A DNA stretch of 64,000 nt from an uncultured Bacteroidales bacterium (lineage in GTDB: Bacteria > Bacteroidota > Bacteroidia > Bacteroidales > UBA932): positions 62,001-126,000 of the forward strand of contig CAMZGD010000002.1 in NCBI GenBank assembly GCA_947306365.1, in the 5' to 3' direction. The position numbers and the translations under genes were made by a program. Positions 33,878 to 42,182 of the stretch are shown here, one piece after another; within the stretch, counting starts at the first letter, position 1, and the number at the start of each line of letters is the position of its first letter. The notes under the pieces were generated by a model, which saw nothing but the letters and a program-made list of their open reading frames with translations, was not told the DNA's origin and did not search any database.

Positions 33878-35878
33878 ATGCGTTCAATCAAAGCTATGAT
33901 CATCATTACTGGACTGGGTTTGGTATTGACATCCTGCGGATCCAAGACGGGAGATCCGGTATTCAAATACTCCGTGGACGAATTCGCCGACATCGAGGTG
34001 CTCCGCTACCAGGTGCCGGGCTGGGAAGACCTTTCCCTGCAGCAGAAAGCGTACATCTATCACCTGTGCGAGGCCGCGAAGTCGGGCCGCGACATCACGT
34101 GGGACCAGAATTTCAAGTATAATCTGGATATCCGCCATGCGCTTGAGGCGATTTTCGAGAATCCGTCGGTCAGCCGCAGCGGCCAGGAATGGAACGACTT
34201 CCTGGTCTATGCCAAGCGGGTGTTCTTCAGCAACGGCATCCATCACCACTATGCCAACGACAAGTTCCTGCCGGCGTGCAGCCGGACCTATTTCGCGTCG
34301 CTGATGGACGCCGCCGGCATCGAGCCGGCGCGCGCCGAGTTCCTGCTCCAGGTGATCTTCGATCCGGAACTCTATCCGACCTTGCAGTACCAGGGCACGG
34401 AAAAGGACCTGGTCGAGGCCTCGGCCGTGAACTTCTATGACGGCGTGACGGCGCAGGAGGTCAACGACTTCTATGCCCGGATGGAAGATCCTTCCGACCC
34501 GCACCCCATCAGCTACGGCCTCAACAGCAAGGTGGTCAAGGAAGACGGGAAGGTCGTGGAAAAGCCCTGGAAAGTGGGCGGCATCTACGGGCCGGCGCTC
34601 GAAGTCATCATCGGCCATCTCGAGGCGGCCCGCGAAGTGGCGGAGAACGATGTCCAGAAGCAGTACATCGATGAACTGGTGGAATACTACCGTACCGGCG
34701 ACCTTCGGATGTGGGACCGCTACAACATCACCTGGGTTGGCGACACGCAGAGCGACGTCGATTTCGTGAACGGGTTCGTGGAGGACTATGACGATCCGCT
34801 CGGCCGCAAGGCGTCCTGGGAAGGCATCGTCAATTTCCGCGACCGTGAGGCCTCGCGCCGCACCGAGATCATCAGCGGCAACGCCCAGTGGTTCGAAGAC
34901 CACTCGCCGATCGATCCCCGCTTCCGCAAGGAGGAGGTGAAGGGCGTCTCGGCCAAGGTCATCAACGTGGCAGTGATCGCCGGCGACAACTATCCGGCTA
35001 CGGCCATCGGCATCAACCTGCCCAACGCCGACTGGATCCGCAAGGAGCACGGTTCGAAGTCGGTCACCATCGCCAACATTACCGACGCCTATGAAAAGGC
35101 TTCGGAACAGCGCCCCAAGAGCGTCCTGACGGAATTCGCCTGGGACCAGGCGGAGATCGACCTGTGCAGGAAATACGGCAGCGTCACCGACAACCTCCAT
35201 ACCGACCTGCACGAATGCCTCGGCCACGGCAGCGGCCAGCTGCTGCCCGGAACGCCGGCCAACGCCCTCAAGGAGTTCACCTCCACGCTCGAGGAAGCGC
35301 GCGCCGACCTGTTCGCGCTCTATTACCTGGCCGATCCGAAGCTGGTCGAACTGGGCCTGCTCGACGATCCCGACGCCTACAAGGCGGAGTATATGAGCTA
35401 CATCCGCAACGGCATCTTCACGCAGTTCAGCCGCGTGGAACTCGGCAAGCCCAACACCGAGGCCCATATGCAGAACCGCAAGCTGATCGCCGACTGGTGC
35501 TACGAGAAGGGCCGCGCCGACAACGTCATCGAAAAGAAGGTGCGCGCCGGCAAGACCTATTTCGTGATCAACGACTTCGGGAAACTCCGCGGCCTGTTCG
35601 GCGACCTGCTCGCCGAAATCCAGCGGATCAAGTCGGAAGGCGACTACGAGGCCGGCAAGGCGCTCGTACAGGCCTATGCGGTGGACATCGACCCGGCGCT
35701 GCACAAGGAAGTGCTCGAACGCTACGCCAGCCTGGAACTCAAGCCCTACCGCGGCTTCATCAATCCCGAGATCGTCCCGGTGGTCAAGGACGGCGACGTG
35801 GTGGACTACCAGGTCGTCTACGGCGACGACTTCCTCGAGCAGCAGCTCTACTACGGCAAGAAATACCGCACGCTGTAA
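33878..35878 (+). CDS. Dipeptidyl-peptidase III family (M49) lipoprotein
   Basis: The 666-residue product has a lipoprotein signal ending in VLTSC. The M49 zinc site is HECLGHGSG (the HEXXGH motif, first histidine near residue 445), with the third ligand region TLEEARADLFALYYL about 25 residues later. M49 enzymes remove dipeptides from peptide N-termini. The bacterial HEXXGH form with one fewer residue than animal DPP III is what is seen here. A palindromic repeat element lies just after the stop. Confidence 0.92.
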   Translation: MRSIKAMIIITGLGLVLTSCGSKTGDPVFKYSVDEFADIEVLRYQVPGWEDLSLQQKAYIYHLCEAAKSGRDITWDQNFKYNLDIRHALEAIFENPSVSRSGQEWNDFLVYAKRVFFSNGIHHHYANDKFLPACSRTYFASLMDAAGIEPARAEFLLQVIFDPELYPTLQYQGTEKDLVEASAVNFYDGVTAQEVNDFYARMEDPSDPHPISYGLNSKVVKEDGKVVEKPWKVGGIYGPALEVIIGHLEAAREVAENDVQKQYIDELVEYYRTGDLRMWDRYNITWVGDTQSDVDFVNGFVEDYDDPLGRKASWEGIVNFRDREASRRTEIISGNAQWFEDHSPIDPRFRKEEVKGVSAKVINVAVIAGDNYPATAIGINLPNADWIRKEHGSKSVTIANITDAYEKASEQRPKSVLTEFAWDQAEIDLCRKYGSVTDNLHTDLHECLGHGSGQLLPGTPANALKEFTSTLEEARADLFALYYLADPKLVELGLLDDPDAYKAEYMSYIRNGIFTQFSRVELGKPNTEAHMQNRKLIADWCYEKGRADNVIEKKVRAGKTYFVINDFGKLRGLFGDLLAEIQRIKSEGDYEAGKALVQAYAVDIDPALHKEVLERYASLELKPYRGFINPEIVPVVKDGDVVDYQVVYGDDFLEQQLYYGKKYRTL

Positions 35879-35884
35879 CTGATT

Positions 35885-35994
35885 GCTGGAGGATACTCCG
35901 CTGATTATCAGTGCTTTCTGAAAAATCACCCTCCCCTGTCAGGGGGAGGGTGATTTTGTGTTATCGACAGACAATCTGGCGTTTGGCCTCCAGC
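35885..35994. repeat. RAYT-associated palindromic element, copy A
   Basis: Left arm at 35885-35911 begins GCTGGAGGATA, a central hairpin at 35922-35956 pairs ATCACCCTCCCC with GGGGAGGGTGAT around a TGTCA loop, and an inverted right arm lies at 35968-35994. Read on the minus strand, the right arm is 25 of 27 identical to the left arm of copy C. It sits between convergent genes and could terminate both. Confidence 0.8.
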
Positions 35995-36014
35995 GGGATT
36001 GGTCAGAATAATAT

Positions 36015-37028
36015 CTATAATTCCTGCTCGATGTCGCTCCAGACCAGTTTCTTCCGAGACAGGAAGAAGCGGAGGACGATGCTCCGGGGATAATAGCCGA
36101 TGTTGTTCCGTTCCTCCGCGAAGGGCGAAGGATCTTCGTCGCGCCGCATACGGCGATAGTCGCGGTGCGCCTTCCAGACGGCCTTGCAATACGACCAGCG
36201 GCCCGTGAGCAGATAGACGGCGGCCGAAGCGCCGTCCAGGCACATCCGCACGAAGATGCGCTGCCAGCGGATGCTGTCGGGCAGGTTCTTGTAGAGCATC
36301 AGCAGATTGTTGCGGTAATTGAAATACAGCTTGCGCGGCGAGTTGTTCGGGAGCGTGCCGCCGCCCACGTGAAAGACGGTCGAAGCCGGCACGCACCAAA
36401 CCTGATAGCCGAGCAGCTTGGCCCGCCAGCAGAAGTCGATCTCCTCCATATGGGCGAAGAAATCCTCGTCCAGACCGCCGAGATGATGGTAGAGCGCACT
36501 GCGGACCACCATGCACGCGCCGGTCGCCCAGAAACACTCCTCCGCACTGTCGTACTGGCCCGTATCCTTTTCCAGGTTCGAGAGGATGCGGCCGCGGCAG
36601 AACGGATAGCCGTACCGGTCGATGAAGCCGCCGGCCGCCCCGGCATATTCAAAAGCGTCGCGATCGGCTACGGAACGGACCTTGGGCTGGCACACGCCGA
36701 CTTCGGGATGGTCTTCCATAAAGCCGATGAGCGGCGTCAGCCATCCGTCCGTCACCTCCACGTCGGAGTTGATCAGCACATAATAGTCGGCGTCGATCTC
36801 GCGGAGGGCGCGGTTGTAGCCGCCGGTGAACCCGTAGTTCCGGTCGAAGCGGAGGGTCCGTACAGATGGCCAGTTCTCCTGCAGCCACGCGACCGAGCCG
36901 TCGGTCGACCCGTTGTCGGCCACCACGATGAACGCACCGAAGCCGGTGGTCCGTTCGACCAGCGGCGGCAGGTAGGTCCGAAGCATCTCCAGTCCGTTCC
37001 AATTCAGTATGACGACGGCTGTATCCAT
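36015..37028 (-). CDS. GT2 family glycosyltransferase (rhamnosyltransferase-like)
   Basis: The 337-residue product has VVILNWNGLEMLRTYLPPL, VADNGSTDGS, NYGFTGGYNRAL, and LINSDVEV as the DXD-like motif, and ends with a hydrophobic amphipathic region and basic tail. This is the subgroup annotated as dTDP-rhamnosyl transferases for cell-surface polysaccharide. It follows the DoxX-like gene by 2 nt and belongs to the tmk-doxX-GT2 operon. Confidence 0.88.
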   Translation of the reverse strand: MDTAVVILNWNGLEMLRTYLPPLVERTTGFGAFIVVADNGSTDGSVAWLQENWPSVRTLRFDRNYGFTGGYNRALREIDADYYVLINSDVEVTDGWLTPLIGFMEDHPEVGVCQPKVRSVADRDAFEYAGAAGGFIDRYGYPFCRGRILSNLEKDTGQYDSAEECFWATGACMVVRSALYHHLGGLDEDFFAHMEEIDFCWRAKLLGYQVWCVPASTVFHVGGGTLPNNSPRKLYFNYRNNLLMLYKNLPDSIRWQRIFVRMCLDGASAAVYLLTGRWSYCKAVWKAHRDYRRMRRDEDPSPFAEERNNIGYYPRSIVLRFFLSRKKLVWSDIEQEL

Positions 37029-37030
37029 GG

Positions 37031-38173
37031 TCAACGTTTCTTTATCAAGAGTTTGCAAAGGATGCGCAGCAGCACCAGCAGCACCAGCGTCCCGAATACC
37101 AGGATGCTGACATACAACTGCTCACGGATCCGGTGACGCAGGACCAGCACGTCGGGATCTTCGTCCAGCACCGTTCCCGGGTCCACTTCGTCCAGTTCCA
37201 GGTTCGACCATTTGGCCACGACCATCCCGTCGTGGAAATATACAGCGCCGCCATTGCTGCGGTTGAGCGTCAGGAGCGACTTCCAGTCGGCCGTCTCGTA
37301 GTCTTCCGTCGGCCCGTAGACCACGGGCTCCTGGCCCTGCTGCCGGACGGCCTCGCAGAAACGGTCGATCCGGGCACGGTTCTCCGGCCGCAGTCCGTCG
37401 GGATTATAGATGGACACGGCCACGACGGGCCCTTCCATCCGGTCGAGGCTGAAATCGATCTGGGCCATCCGTGTCGAACCGCCCACCTGCACGGTCCGGC
37501 TGTCCAGGTACGTCCAGCTTTCATCGGGCAGGTTGTCGAGGGTGAACGACTCGGTATGGCCGTCTTTCGTATAGAGGAAGGTCGTTTCGTAGCGCGCCTG
37601 GTTCTCCTGCTGCAGCTCGTCGAGGCGGGTTCCCACGCGGTAGGCCGTGAAATCGACTTGCGGGATCGTCGCCAGCGCCCGGACGGCCACCGAGAGCCCG
37701 ACAAGGGCGAACACGGCGACGAACGTCCATTCGAGCCAGGCGGGCGCCACCCGCGTCGCCCGTTTCCGCCAGAGGAAAACCAGGATGGCCAGTACCAGCA
37801 GCACCACGTTCTTGACGAATGTCTGGGTATTGGTCAAGTGGATCGCTTCCCCGAAGCAGCCGCAGTCGCTGATCGGGTTGTACAGCAGCAGGTATAAAGT
37901 CAGCAGCGTGAAAACGGCGGTCAGGACCAGGGCGGCCCAGGCCATGATCCGGATGCGCAGGCCGCTGAGCACGCAGATGCCGACGGTGAATTCCAGCGTG
38001 GACAGGCCGATGCCCAGCGCAACGGCGGCGGGCTCCAGGAAGCCGAGGTGCATGAAATCCAGGTACTCCTTGACGATCAGGCCGGTTCCGACCGGATCGA
38101 TCAGTTTGAGCACGCCCGAGAGGATGAACGTCAGGGCAAGCAGCACCCGGCAGAGTCCGCGCAGGAATCTCAT
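37031..38173 (-). CDS. BT_3928-like DoxX family membrane protein with C-terminal periplasmic domain
   Basis: The 380-residue product has a DoxX-type four-helix domain at the N-terminus (LALTFILSGVLKLIDPVGTG, then SDCGCFGEAIHL with paired cysteines), another helix near 150, a soluble domain, and a final helix before a KKR end. The family is common in Bacteroidota and often located next to tmk, as here (4-nt ATGA overlap). DoxX/MauE relatives link to thiol-disulfide or quinone chemistry; the exact function is unknown. Confidence 0.8.
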   Translation of the reverse strand: MRFLRGLCRVLLALTFILSGVLKLIDPVGTGLIVKEYLDFMHLGFLEPAAVALGIGLSTLEFTVGICVLSGLRIRIMAWAALVLTAVFTLLTLYLLLYNPISDCGCFGEAIHLTNTQTFVKNVVLLVLAILVFLWRKRATRVAPAWLEWTFVAVFALVGLSVAVRALATIPQVDFTAYRVGTRLDELQQENQARYETTFLYTKDGHTESFTLDNLPDESWTYLDSRTVQVGGSTRMAQIDFSLDRMEGPVVAVSIYNPDGLRPENRARIDRFCEAVRQQGQEPVVYGPTEDYETADWKSLLTLNRSNGGAVYFHDGMVVAKWSNLELDEVDPGTVLDEDPDVLVLRHRIREQLYVSILVFGTLVLLVLLRILCKLLIKKR

Positions 38174-38847
38174 AGAAGCTTGTCGATTTCGCTCCGGATG
38201 CGCCGGAAGATGTCGGCGGCCGGAAGCATGTTGCCTGCGGAATCGCCGCAGTCGATGCGGAGGAAGCTGTCGTCCAGCCCGCACTGTTCACGATAGAGGT
38301 CGCGCACGCGGACCTGGAAGGCGATGTCTGCCTCGTGGATGTCGGCCTTGCCGGCCAGGTAGCTGCGGTCGCCGCCCTTGCGGCTGTTCTTCAGCTTGGC
38401 GTCGACGAACGTGATCGGGACGTCGAGGAACAGGTTGAGCGTAGGGCGCGGAATGCCATAGCGGCCGAACTCGAGGTCGAGGATCCAGTCGCGCAGCGCC
38501 GCGGCTTCCTCCGGTGCGGCGAGCTTGGCGCACTGGAAGGCGATGTTGGAATAGACGTAGCGGTCGAGCACGACCACGTGGCCCTGGTTGGTCCAGCTGC
38601 GGATCAGGCTGGCGGCGTCCCGGCGGTCTTCAGCGAACAGCAGGGCCACCAGTTGCGGATGGACCTGGTCGATGGCGCCGAAGTCACCCCGCAGGAACTT
38701 GGCGATGAGTTCACCGTAGATCGGGGCGGTGTAGCGGGGAAAGTGGAGATAGTCCACCTTCCGGCCCAACGAGGAGAAATACGAAGTCACCATCTTGAGC
38801 TGCGTCGACTTGCCGGCGCCGTCCAAACCTTCGAGAACGATCAGCAT
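38170..38847 (-). CDS. tmk: Thymidylate kinase
   Basis: The 225-residue product starts MLIVLEGLDGAGKSTQLKMV with the P-loop, has the DRYVYSN motif for dTMP binding, and a LID with GGDRS. It phosphorylates dTMP to dTDP. Length is slightly above the usual 205-215. It begins the tmk-doxX-GT2 operon and is divergent from folP; only a near-match -7 box (TAACTTTA) is seen upstream. Confidence 0.93.
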   Translation of the reverse strand: MLIVLEGLDGAGKSTQLKMVTSYFSSLGRKVDYLHFPRYTAPIYGELIAKFLRGDFGAIDQVHPQLVALLFAEDRRDAASLIRSWTNQGHVVVLDRYVYSNIAFQCAKLAAPEEAAALRDWILDLEFGRYGIPRPTLNLFLDVPITFVDAKLKNSRKGGDRSYLAGKADIHEADIAFQVRVRDLYREQCGLDDSFLRIDCGDSAGNMLPAADIFRRIRSEIDKLL

Positions 38848-38854
38848 AAAGTGT

Positions 38855-38862
38855 TATCTTTG
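38855..38862 (+). promoter_or_regulatory. -7 promoter element of folP
   Basis: TATCTTTG, 26 nt before the ATG at 38889, directly next to the divergent tmk start. Confidence 0.6.
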
Positions 38863-38888
38863 CATTCAACTTGTAAAGTTACGAAAAT

Positions 38889-39641
38889 ATGGAAACCGGC
38901 GCAACCAAATTGATGGGAATCATCAACCTCAACGAAGACTCTTTCTACGCACCTTCACGTGCCGCCTCGGTCGACGCTTTCCGGCGGCGGGCCGACGACC
39001 TGCTCGGCCGCGGCGCCGACATCCTCGACATCGGCGCCTGCTCTTCCCGGCCGGGTGCGAAGGAGATCGACGCGGAGGAAGAGTGGGCCCGGCTTTCGCC
39101 CGTCGTCGAGACAATCGCCCGCGACTTTGCCGGCGTCCCGTTCTCCATCGACACCTACCGGGCGTCGGTCGTCCTGCTGGCCTACCAGGCGATGGGGCCG
39201 TTCATCGTCAACGACATCTCGGCCGGTGAATGGGACGAGGCCCTGCTGCCCGTCACCGGCCGCCTTGGCCTGCGTTACGTCGCGATGCACCACCAGGGGA
39301 CGTTCGCCACGATGCACGCGCCGTATGCCTACGACGACGTGGTGGCGTCGGTGAAGGCCTGGTTCCGGGACTTCGCGGTCCGGGCCCGGGACGCCGGGGT
39401 GGCCGACTGGATCCTGGATCCCGGCTTCGGTTTCTCGAAGAGCAACGAAGACAACCAGCTGCTCTTCGACCGGCTCGACGAATTGAAATCCTTCCGCCGG
39501 CCCATCCTCGTGGGCGTATCCCGGAAACGGTTCATCTGGCAGCCGCGCGGCCTGACGCCCGACACCTGCGGCGACGCCGTGCGGGAATACGAAGAACGCG
39601 CCCGTTCCCTGGGCGCGTCCATCATCCGTACACATCTCTAG
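38889..39641 (+). CDS. folP: Dihydropteroate synthase
   Basis: The enzyme joins p-aminobenzoate to the pterin in folate synthesis. The 250-residue TIM barrel has LMGIINLNEDSFYAPSRA (variant of the NVTPDSFSDGG loop), DILDIGACSSRPGA, PFSIDTYRASV, and ILVGVSRKRFIW with the phosphate-binding lysine and serine. The length is a little below the E. coli enzyme (282). An ATG at 38913 is an alternative start. A palindromic element follows about 50 nt after the stop. Confidence 0.93.
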   Translation: METGATKLMGIINLNEDSFYAPSRAASVDAFRRRADDLLGRGADILDIGACSSRPGAKEIDAEEEWARLSPVVETIARDFAGVPFSIDTYRASVVLLAYQAMGPFIVNDISAGEWDEALLPVTGRLGLRYVAMHHQGTFATMHAPYAYDDVVASVKAWFRDFAVRARDAGVADWILDPGFGFSKSNEDNQLLFDRLDELKSFRRPILVGVSRKRFIWQPRGLTPDTCGDAVREYEERARSLGASIIRTHL

Positions 39642-39690
39642 CGGGCTTTCGCTCCCGCCAGGCCCGTCCGGCGGCCGCTCCTGATTAATC

Positions 39691-39808
39691 GATGGAGGAT
39701 AACCGTCTGATCAATAGTGTTTTACGAAGAATCGCCCTCCCTTGTCAGGGAGGGGCGATTCTTCGTTAACGACTGTGAATCAATGATTTAAGATCCATCT
39801 GCCTGGCG
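39691..39808. repeat. RAYT-associated palindromic element, copy B
   Basis: Left arm begins GATGGAGGATA (39691). The central hairpin spans 39724-39766, pairing ACGAAGAATCGCCCTCCCT with its inverse, with one bulged C and a TGTC loop. A degenerate inverted right arm near 39774-39800 contains the inverse of GATGGA. It lies upstream of the RAYT promoter and downstream of folP. Confidence 0.75.
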
Positions 39809-39882
39809 GGGGGGGCGACAAAGGTGCCCATAGAGATCCGTCGGCATGCATATTAAATTTGGAAAACGGCGGTTTCCGATAG

Positions 39883-39890
39883 TATCTTTG
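39883..39890 (+). promoter_or_regulatory. Promoter of the RAYT gene
   Basis: TATCTTTG as -7 box, with TTTG at 39858-39861 in the -33 position (21-nt spacing), 22 nt before the ATG. Confidence 0.65.
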
Positions 39891-39912
39891 TAAGAAACAA
39901 ATGTAGTGAGGT

Positions 39913-40836
39913 ATGAAGGGACGATTGTTTTTTTTCGACGGTGCCATTCAGCACATCTATCAAAAAAACGTAAATGGTTCCCTGATCTTTTACTCAGCCC
40001 GGGACTGCGTGGTCTTCTTTACTTTCATTGCTACGGCCGCCCGGCGTTACAACATCCGGATTCTTGGCATCTGCCTGATGGTCGACCATATTCACGTACT
40101 GATCGAGGTCGGGAGTAAACAGGAAATGGATCAGTTCGTAAGTCTCTATAGTAGTTGGTTTTCAAATACTTACAACAAATGGTATGGCTTGCGCGGACCC
40201 CTATTTAAAGCGAAATACGGCGTGGCGTCGAAAGTCGACGCCAAAAAGCAGCGCAGTGCCATCGCCTATCTCTACAACAATCCAGTCGAACGTTTCATCT
40301 GCAAGCGGGCAGAACTGTATCCCTGGAATTTCCTGGCGTATGCCGACAGCCGTTTCCCTTACTCATCGCCGGTCAGGCTTGATAAGGCCCGGGCGTCGAT
40401 GCGCCGGGCTGTCGAAGATGTCAAGAGTTCCAGGAAGGAGGATCTTCCGCTCAACTATGCGCAACTTAAACGGATAACCGCTCCATTGACCCCGCAGGAA
40501 AGAAAGCAGCTGTATGATTTGATCATCAGCATCTACAACTGCGTAGACTATCAGGACTTGTTCTACCGTTTCGGGAATTATGCCGATCTGGTGACTGCCA
40601 TCAATACCACGACGGGAAGCGAATATGCGATTCGGGAAGAGTTCGTCGGCCGTTCCGACCTCATCTATAGCCAGATGACGATGTTCCTGCTGCAATCCCA
40701 TCGGATTCTAAGCACCGACGACCTTATCCGTATGTCGGAAGCCGATCGTCGGGCCTTGCTGGAGCCCCTGGGCCTCCGCACCGGCGCCAGCCTCCGCCCG
40801 CTGGAGAAATATCTCCGTCTCCAGCCTTCCCGCTAA
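39913..40836 (+). CDS. REP-associated Y1 (HUH) transposase, RAYT-like
   Basis: The 307-residue product has a Y1_Tnp/IS200-like domain: LGICLMVDHIHVLIEV with the HUH pair (H59, H61), YNKWYGLRGPLFKAKYG, and the helix AIAYLYNNPVERFI that should hold the nucleophilic tyrosine. The C-terminal half (about 130-307) is an added helical region without a fold I recognise. It is flanked by two copies of a GGAG-containing palindrome, the layout expected for a domesticated single-copy RAYT rather than a full IS. Codon use is less GC-biased than its neighbours, with a run of eight T near the start. Confidence 0.85.
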   Translation: MKGRLFFFDGAIQHIYQKNVNGSLIFYSARDCVVFFTFIATAARRYNIRILGICLMVDHIHVLIEVGSKQEMDQFVSLYSSWFSNTYNKWYGLRGPLFKAKYGVASKVDAKKQRSAIAYLYNNPVERFICKRAELYPWNFLAYADSRFPYSSPVRLDKARASMRRAVEDVKSSRKEDLPLNYAQLKRITAPLTPQERKQLYDLIISIYNCVDYQDLFYRFGNYADLVTAINTTTGSEYAIREEFVGRSDLIYSQMTMFLLQSHRILSTDDLIRMSEADRRALLEPLGLRTGASLRPLEKYLRLQPSR

Positions 40837-40864
40837 TCCTTCCCGCCACATTTCATTCCGGACC

Positions 40865-40958
40865 GCTGGAGGCTAAACGCCAGATTGTCAGTCGATAATG
40901 TAAAATCACCCTCCCCTGTCAGGGGAGGGTGATTTTACGGAAAGCGTGTCTAATCAGT
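40865..40958. repeat. RAYT-associated palindromic element, copy C
   Basis: Left arm GCTGGAGGCTAAACGCCAGA (from 40865). A perfect 16-bp hairpin pairs 40901-40916 with 40922-40937 around a TGTCA loop. A partial inverted right arm lies near 40948-40966 and runs into the rplI stop codon. It lies between the convergent RAYT and rplI genes and may serve as the terminator of the rpsF-rpsR-rplI operon. Confidence 0.8.
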
Positions 40959-40961
40959 GGT

Positions 40962-41417
40962 TTACGCTTCTTCGCCGACCACCTGGAACTTGACGGTGGC
41001 CTTGATGTCCTTGTAGCACTTGACCACGGCTTCGTAGTCGCCCACCTGCTTGATGAGCGGTTCGCCTACGAGCGTGATGTTCTTGCGGTCCACGTCGTAA
41101 CCGGCGGCCACGAGGGCGTCGGCGACCTGGATGTTGTTCACGGAACCGAACACCTTGCCGGTTTCGCTGACTTTGGCGGGCACCTTGACGGTCACTTCCG
41201 CGAGCCGTGCCGCGAGTTTCTCGGCAGCGTCGCGGAGCGCCTGCTCCTTGTGGGCGCGCTGGCGCATGTTCTCGGCGTGAATCTTCTTGGCCGTCGGGGT
41301 AGCCATGATGGCCAGCCCCTGCGGAATCAGCCAGTTTGCACCGTAGCCGTTGCGCACGGTCACGATGTCGTCCTTGTTGCCAAGGTTCTGAATGTCTTGT
41401 TTGAGAATGACTTCCAT
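40962..41417 (-). CDS. rplI: 50S ribosomal protein L9
   Basis: The 151-residue product has the N-terminal domain MEVILKQDIQNLGNKDDIVTVRNGYGANWLIP, the long connecting helix and the C-terminal rRNA-binding domain (GKVFGSVNNIQVADAL). Third gene of the rpsF-rpsR-rplI operon, 12 nt after rpsR. Confidence 0.97.
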   Translation of the reverse strand: MEVILKQDIQNLGNKDDIVTVRNGYGANWLIPQGLAIMATPTAKKIHAENMRQRAHKEQALRDAAEKLAARLAEVTVKVPAKVSETGKVFGSVNNIQVADALVAAGYDVDRKNITLVGEPLIKQVGDYEAVVKCYKDIKATVKFQVVGEEA

Positions 41418-41429
41418 GGTGTTTCCTCC

Positions 41430-41696
41430 TTATTTCATCAGGTCGGTTACATACGGGAGAAGCGCCAGGTGGCGTGCCCGCTTGATGGCTTGCGATACCT
41501 TCTTCTGGAATTTCAGGGAAGTGCCGGTGATGCGGCGGGGAAGGATCTTGCCTTGTTCGTTGAGGAATTTCTTCAGGAATTCGGCGTCCTTGTAGTCGAC
41601 ATATTTGATGCCTGCCTTCTTGAAGCGGCAGTACTTCTTCTTCTTGACCTCGACGTTGACGGGGTTCAGATAGCGGATGTCTTCGTTCTGTGCCAT
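41430..41696 (-). CDS. rpsR: 30S ribosomal protein S18
   Basis: The 88-residue basic protein has the family core [20 protein letters not shown] and [31 protein letters not shown]. It partners S6 on the 30S platform. Middle gene of the operon. Confidence 0.97.
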   Translation of the reverse strand: MAQNEDIRYLNPVNVEVKKKKYCRFKKAGIKYVDYKDAEFLKKFLNEQGKILPRRITGTSLKFQKKVSQAIKRARHLALLPYVTDLMK

Positions 41697-41708
41697 AGTC
41701 GTCTCTCC

Positions 41709-42089
41709 TTATTCGTTAACGGGAGCCTCGGCCGGCGCCTCGGCGGCAGGTGCTTCGCCATTACGCTTTGCACGGCGGCGTTCGGCGTAGGCGATGGCGT
41801 GTTTGTCCATCGATACAGTCTGGAAGCGGAGAATGCGCTCGTCACGCTTGAACTGCGTTTCAAATCTGGCAATGAACTCCGGTTCAGCCTGAAATTCGAT
41901 CAGGGTGTAGAAGCCGGTAGTTTTCTTCTGGATGGGGTAGGCCAGTTTCTTCAGACCCCAGTCCTCCTGGCACACGATCCTGCCACCACCGTCGGTGATC
42001 AGGCCGGTGTACTTGGCAACCGCTTCCTTCATCTGGACATCAGACAAAACGGGAGTTGCAATGAAAACGGTTTCGTACTGTTTTAACAT
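41709..42089 (-). CDS. rpsF: 30S ribosomal protein S6
   Basis: The 126-residue product starts [24 protein letters not shown] and has [23 protein letters not shown], the S6 core, plus an acidic/alanine-rich tail ([16 protein letters not shown]). ATG 42089 is preferred because upstream in-frame codons fall in the hairpin leader. First gene of the operon. Confidence 0.96.
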   Translation of the reverse strand: MLKQYETVFIATPVLSDVQMKEAVAKYTGLITDGGGRIVCQEDWGLKKLAYPIQKKTTGFYTLIEFQAEPEFIARFETQFKRDERILRFQTVSMDKHAIAYAERRRAKRNGEAPAAEAPAEAPVNE

Positions 42090-42113
42090 TTCAGTGGATA
42101 AATGAATTAATAA

Positions 42114-42140
42114 AGCCCTTCGGGATTTTCCCAAAGGGCT
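42114..42140 (-). promoter_or_regulatory. Hairpin at the 5' end of the rpsF leader
   Basis: On the minus strand AGCCCTT-T-GGGA, AAA, TCCC-G-AAGGGCT forms a strong stem just after the -7 box, with an opposed mismatch in the middle. It lies in the 5' leader of the S6/S18 operon, where other phyla have an S6:S18-binding autoregulatory RNA. Confidence 0.45.
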
Positions 42141-42141
42141 G

Positions 42142-42149
42142 CAAATGTA
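42142..42149 (-). promoter_or_regulatory. -7 promoter element of the rpsF operon
   Basis: TACATTTG on the minus strand, about 52 nt upstream of the rpsF ATG, directly before the leader hairpin. Confidence 0.6.
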
Positions 42150-42182
42150 TGGATAATTTTTTAATCCACAAAATTTTCCGAA

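Noticed and set aside
35922-35956. Ordinary intrinsic terminators at 35.9, 39.7 and 40.9 kb
   Set aside because: They may terminate transcription, but their shared flanking arms show they are copies of one dispersed element, not independent terminators.
39924-39940. Programmed frameshift at the run of eight T in the transposase start
   Set aside because: The zero frame is intact and already gives a full HUH domain; no useful alternative frame follows.
39913-40836. Complete IS200/IS605 insertion sequence
   Set aside because: No tnpB, no IS-like ends at the gene borders, and the flanking palindromes also occur elsewhere without the gene, which fits a RAYT better.
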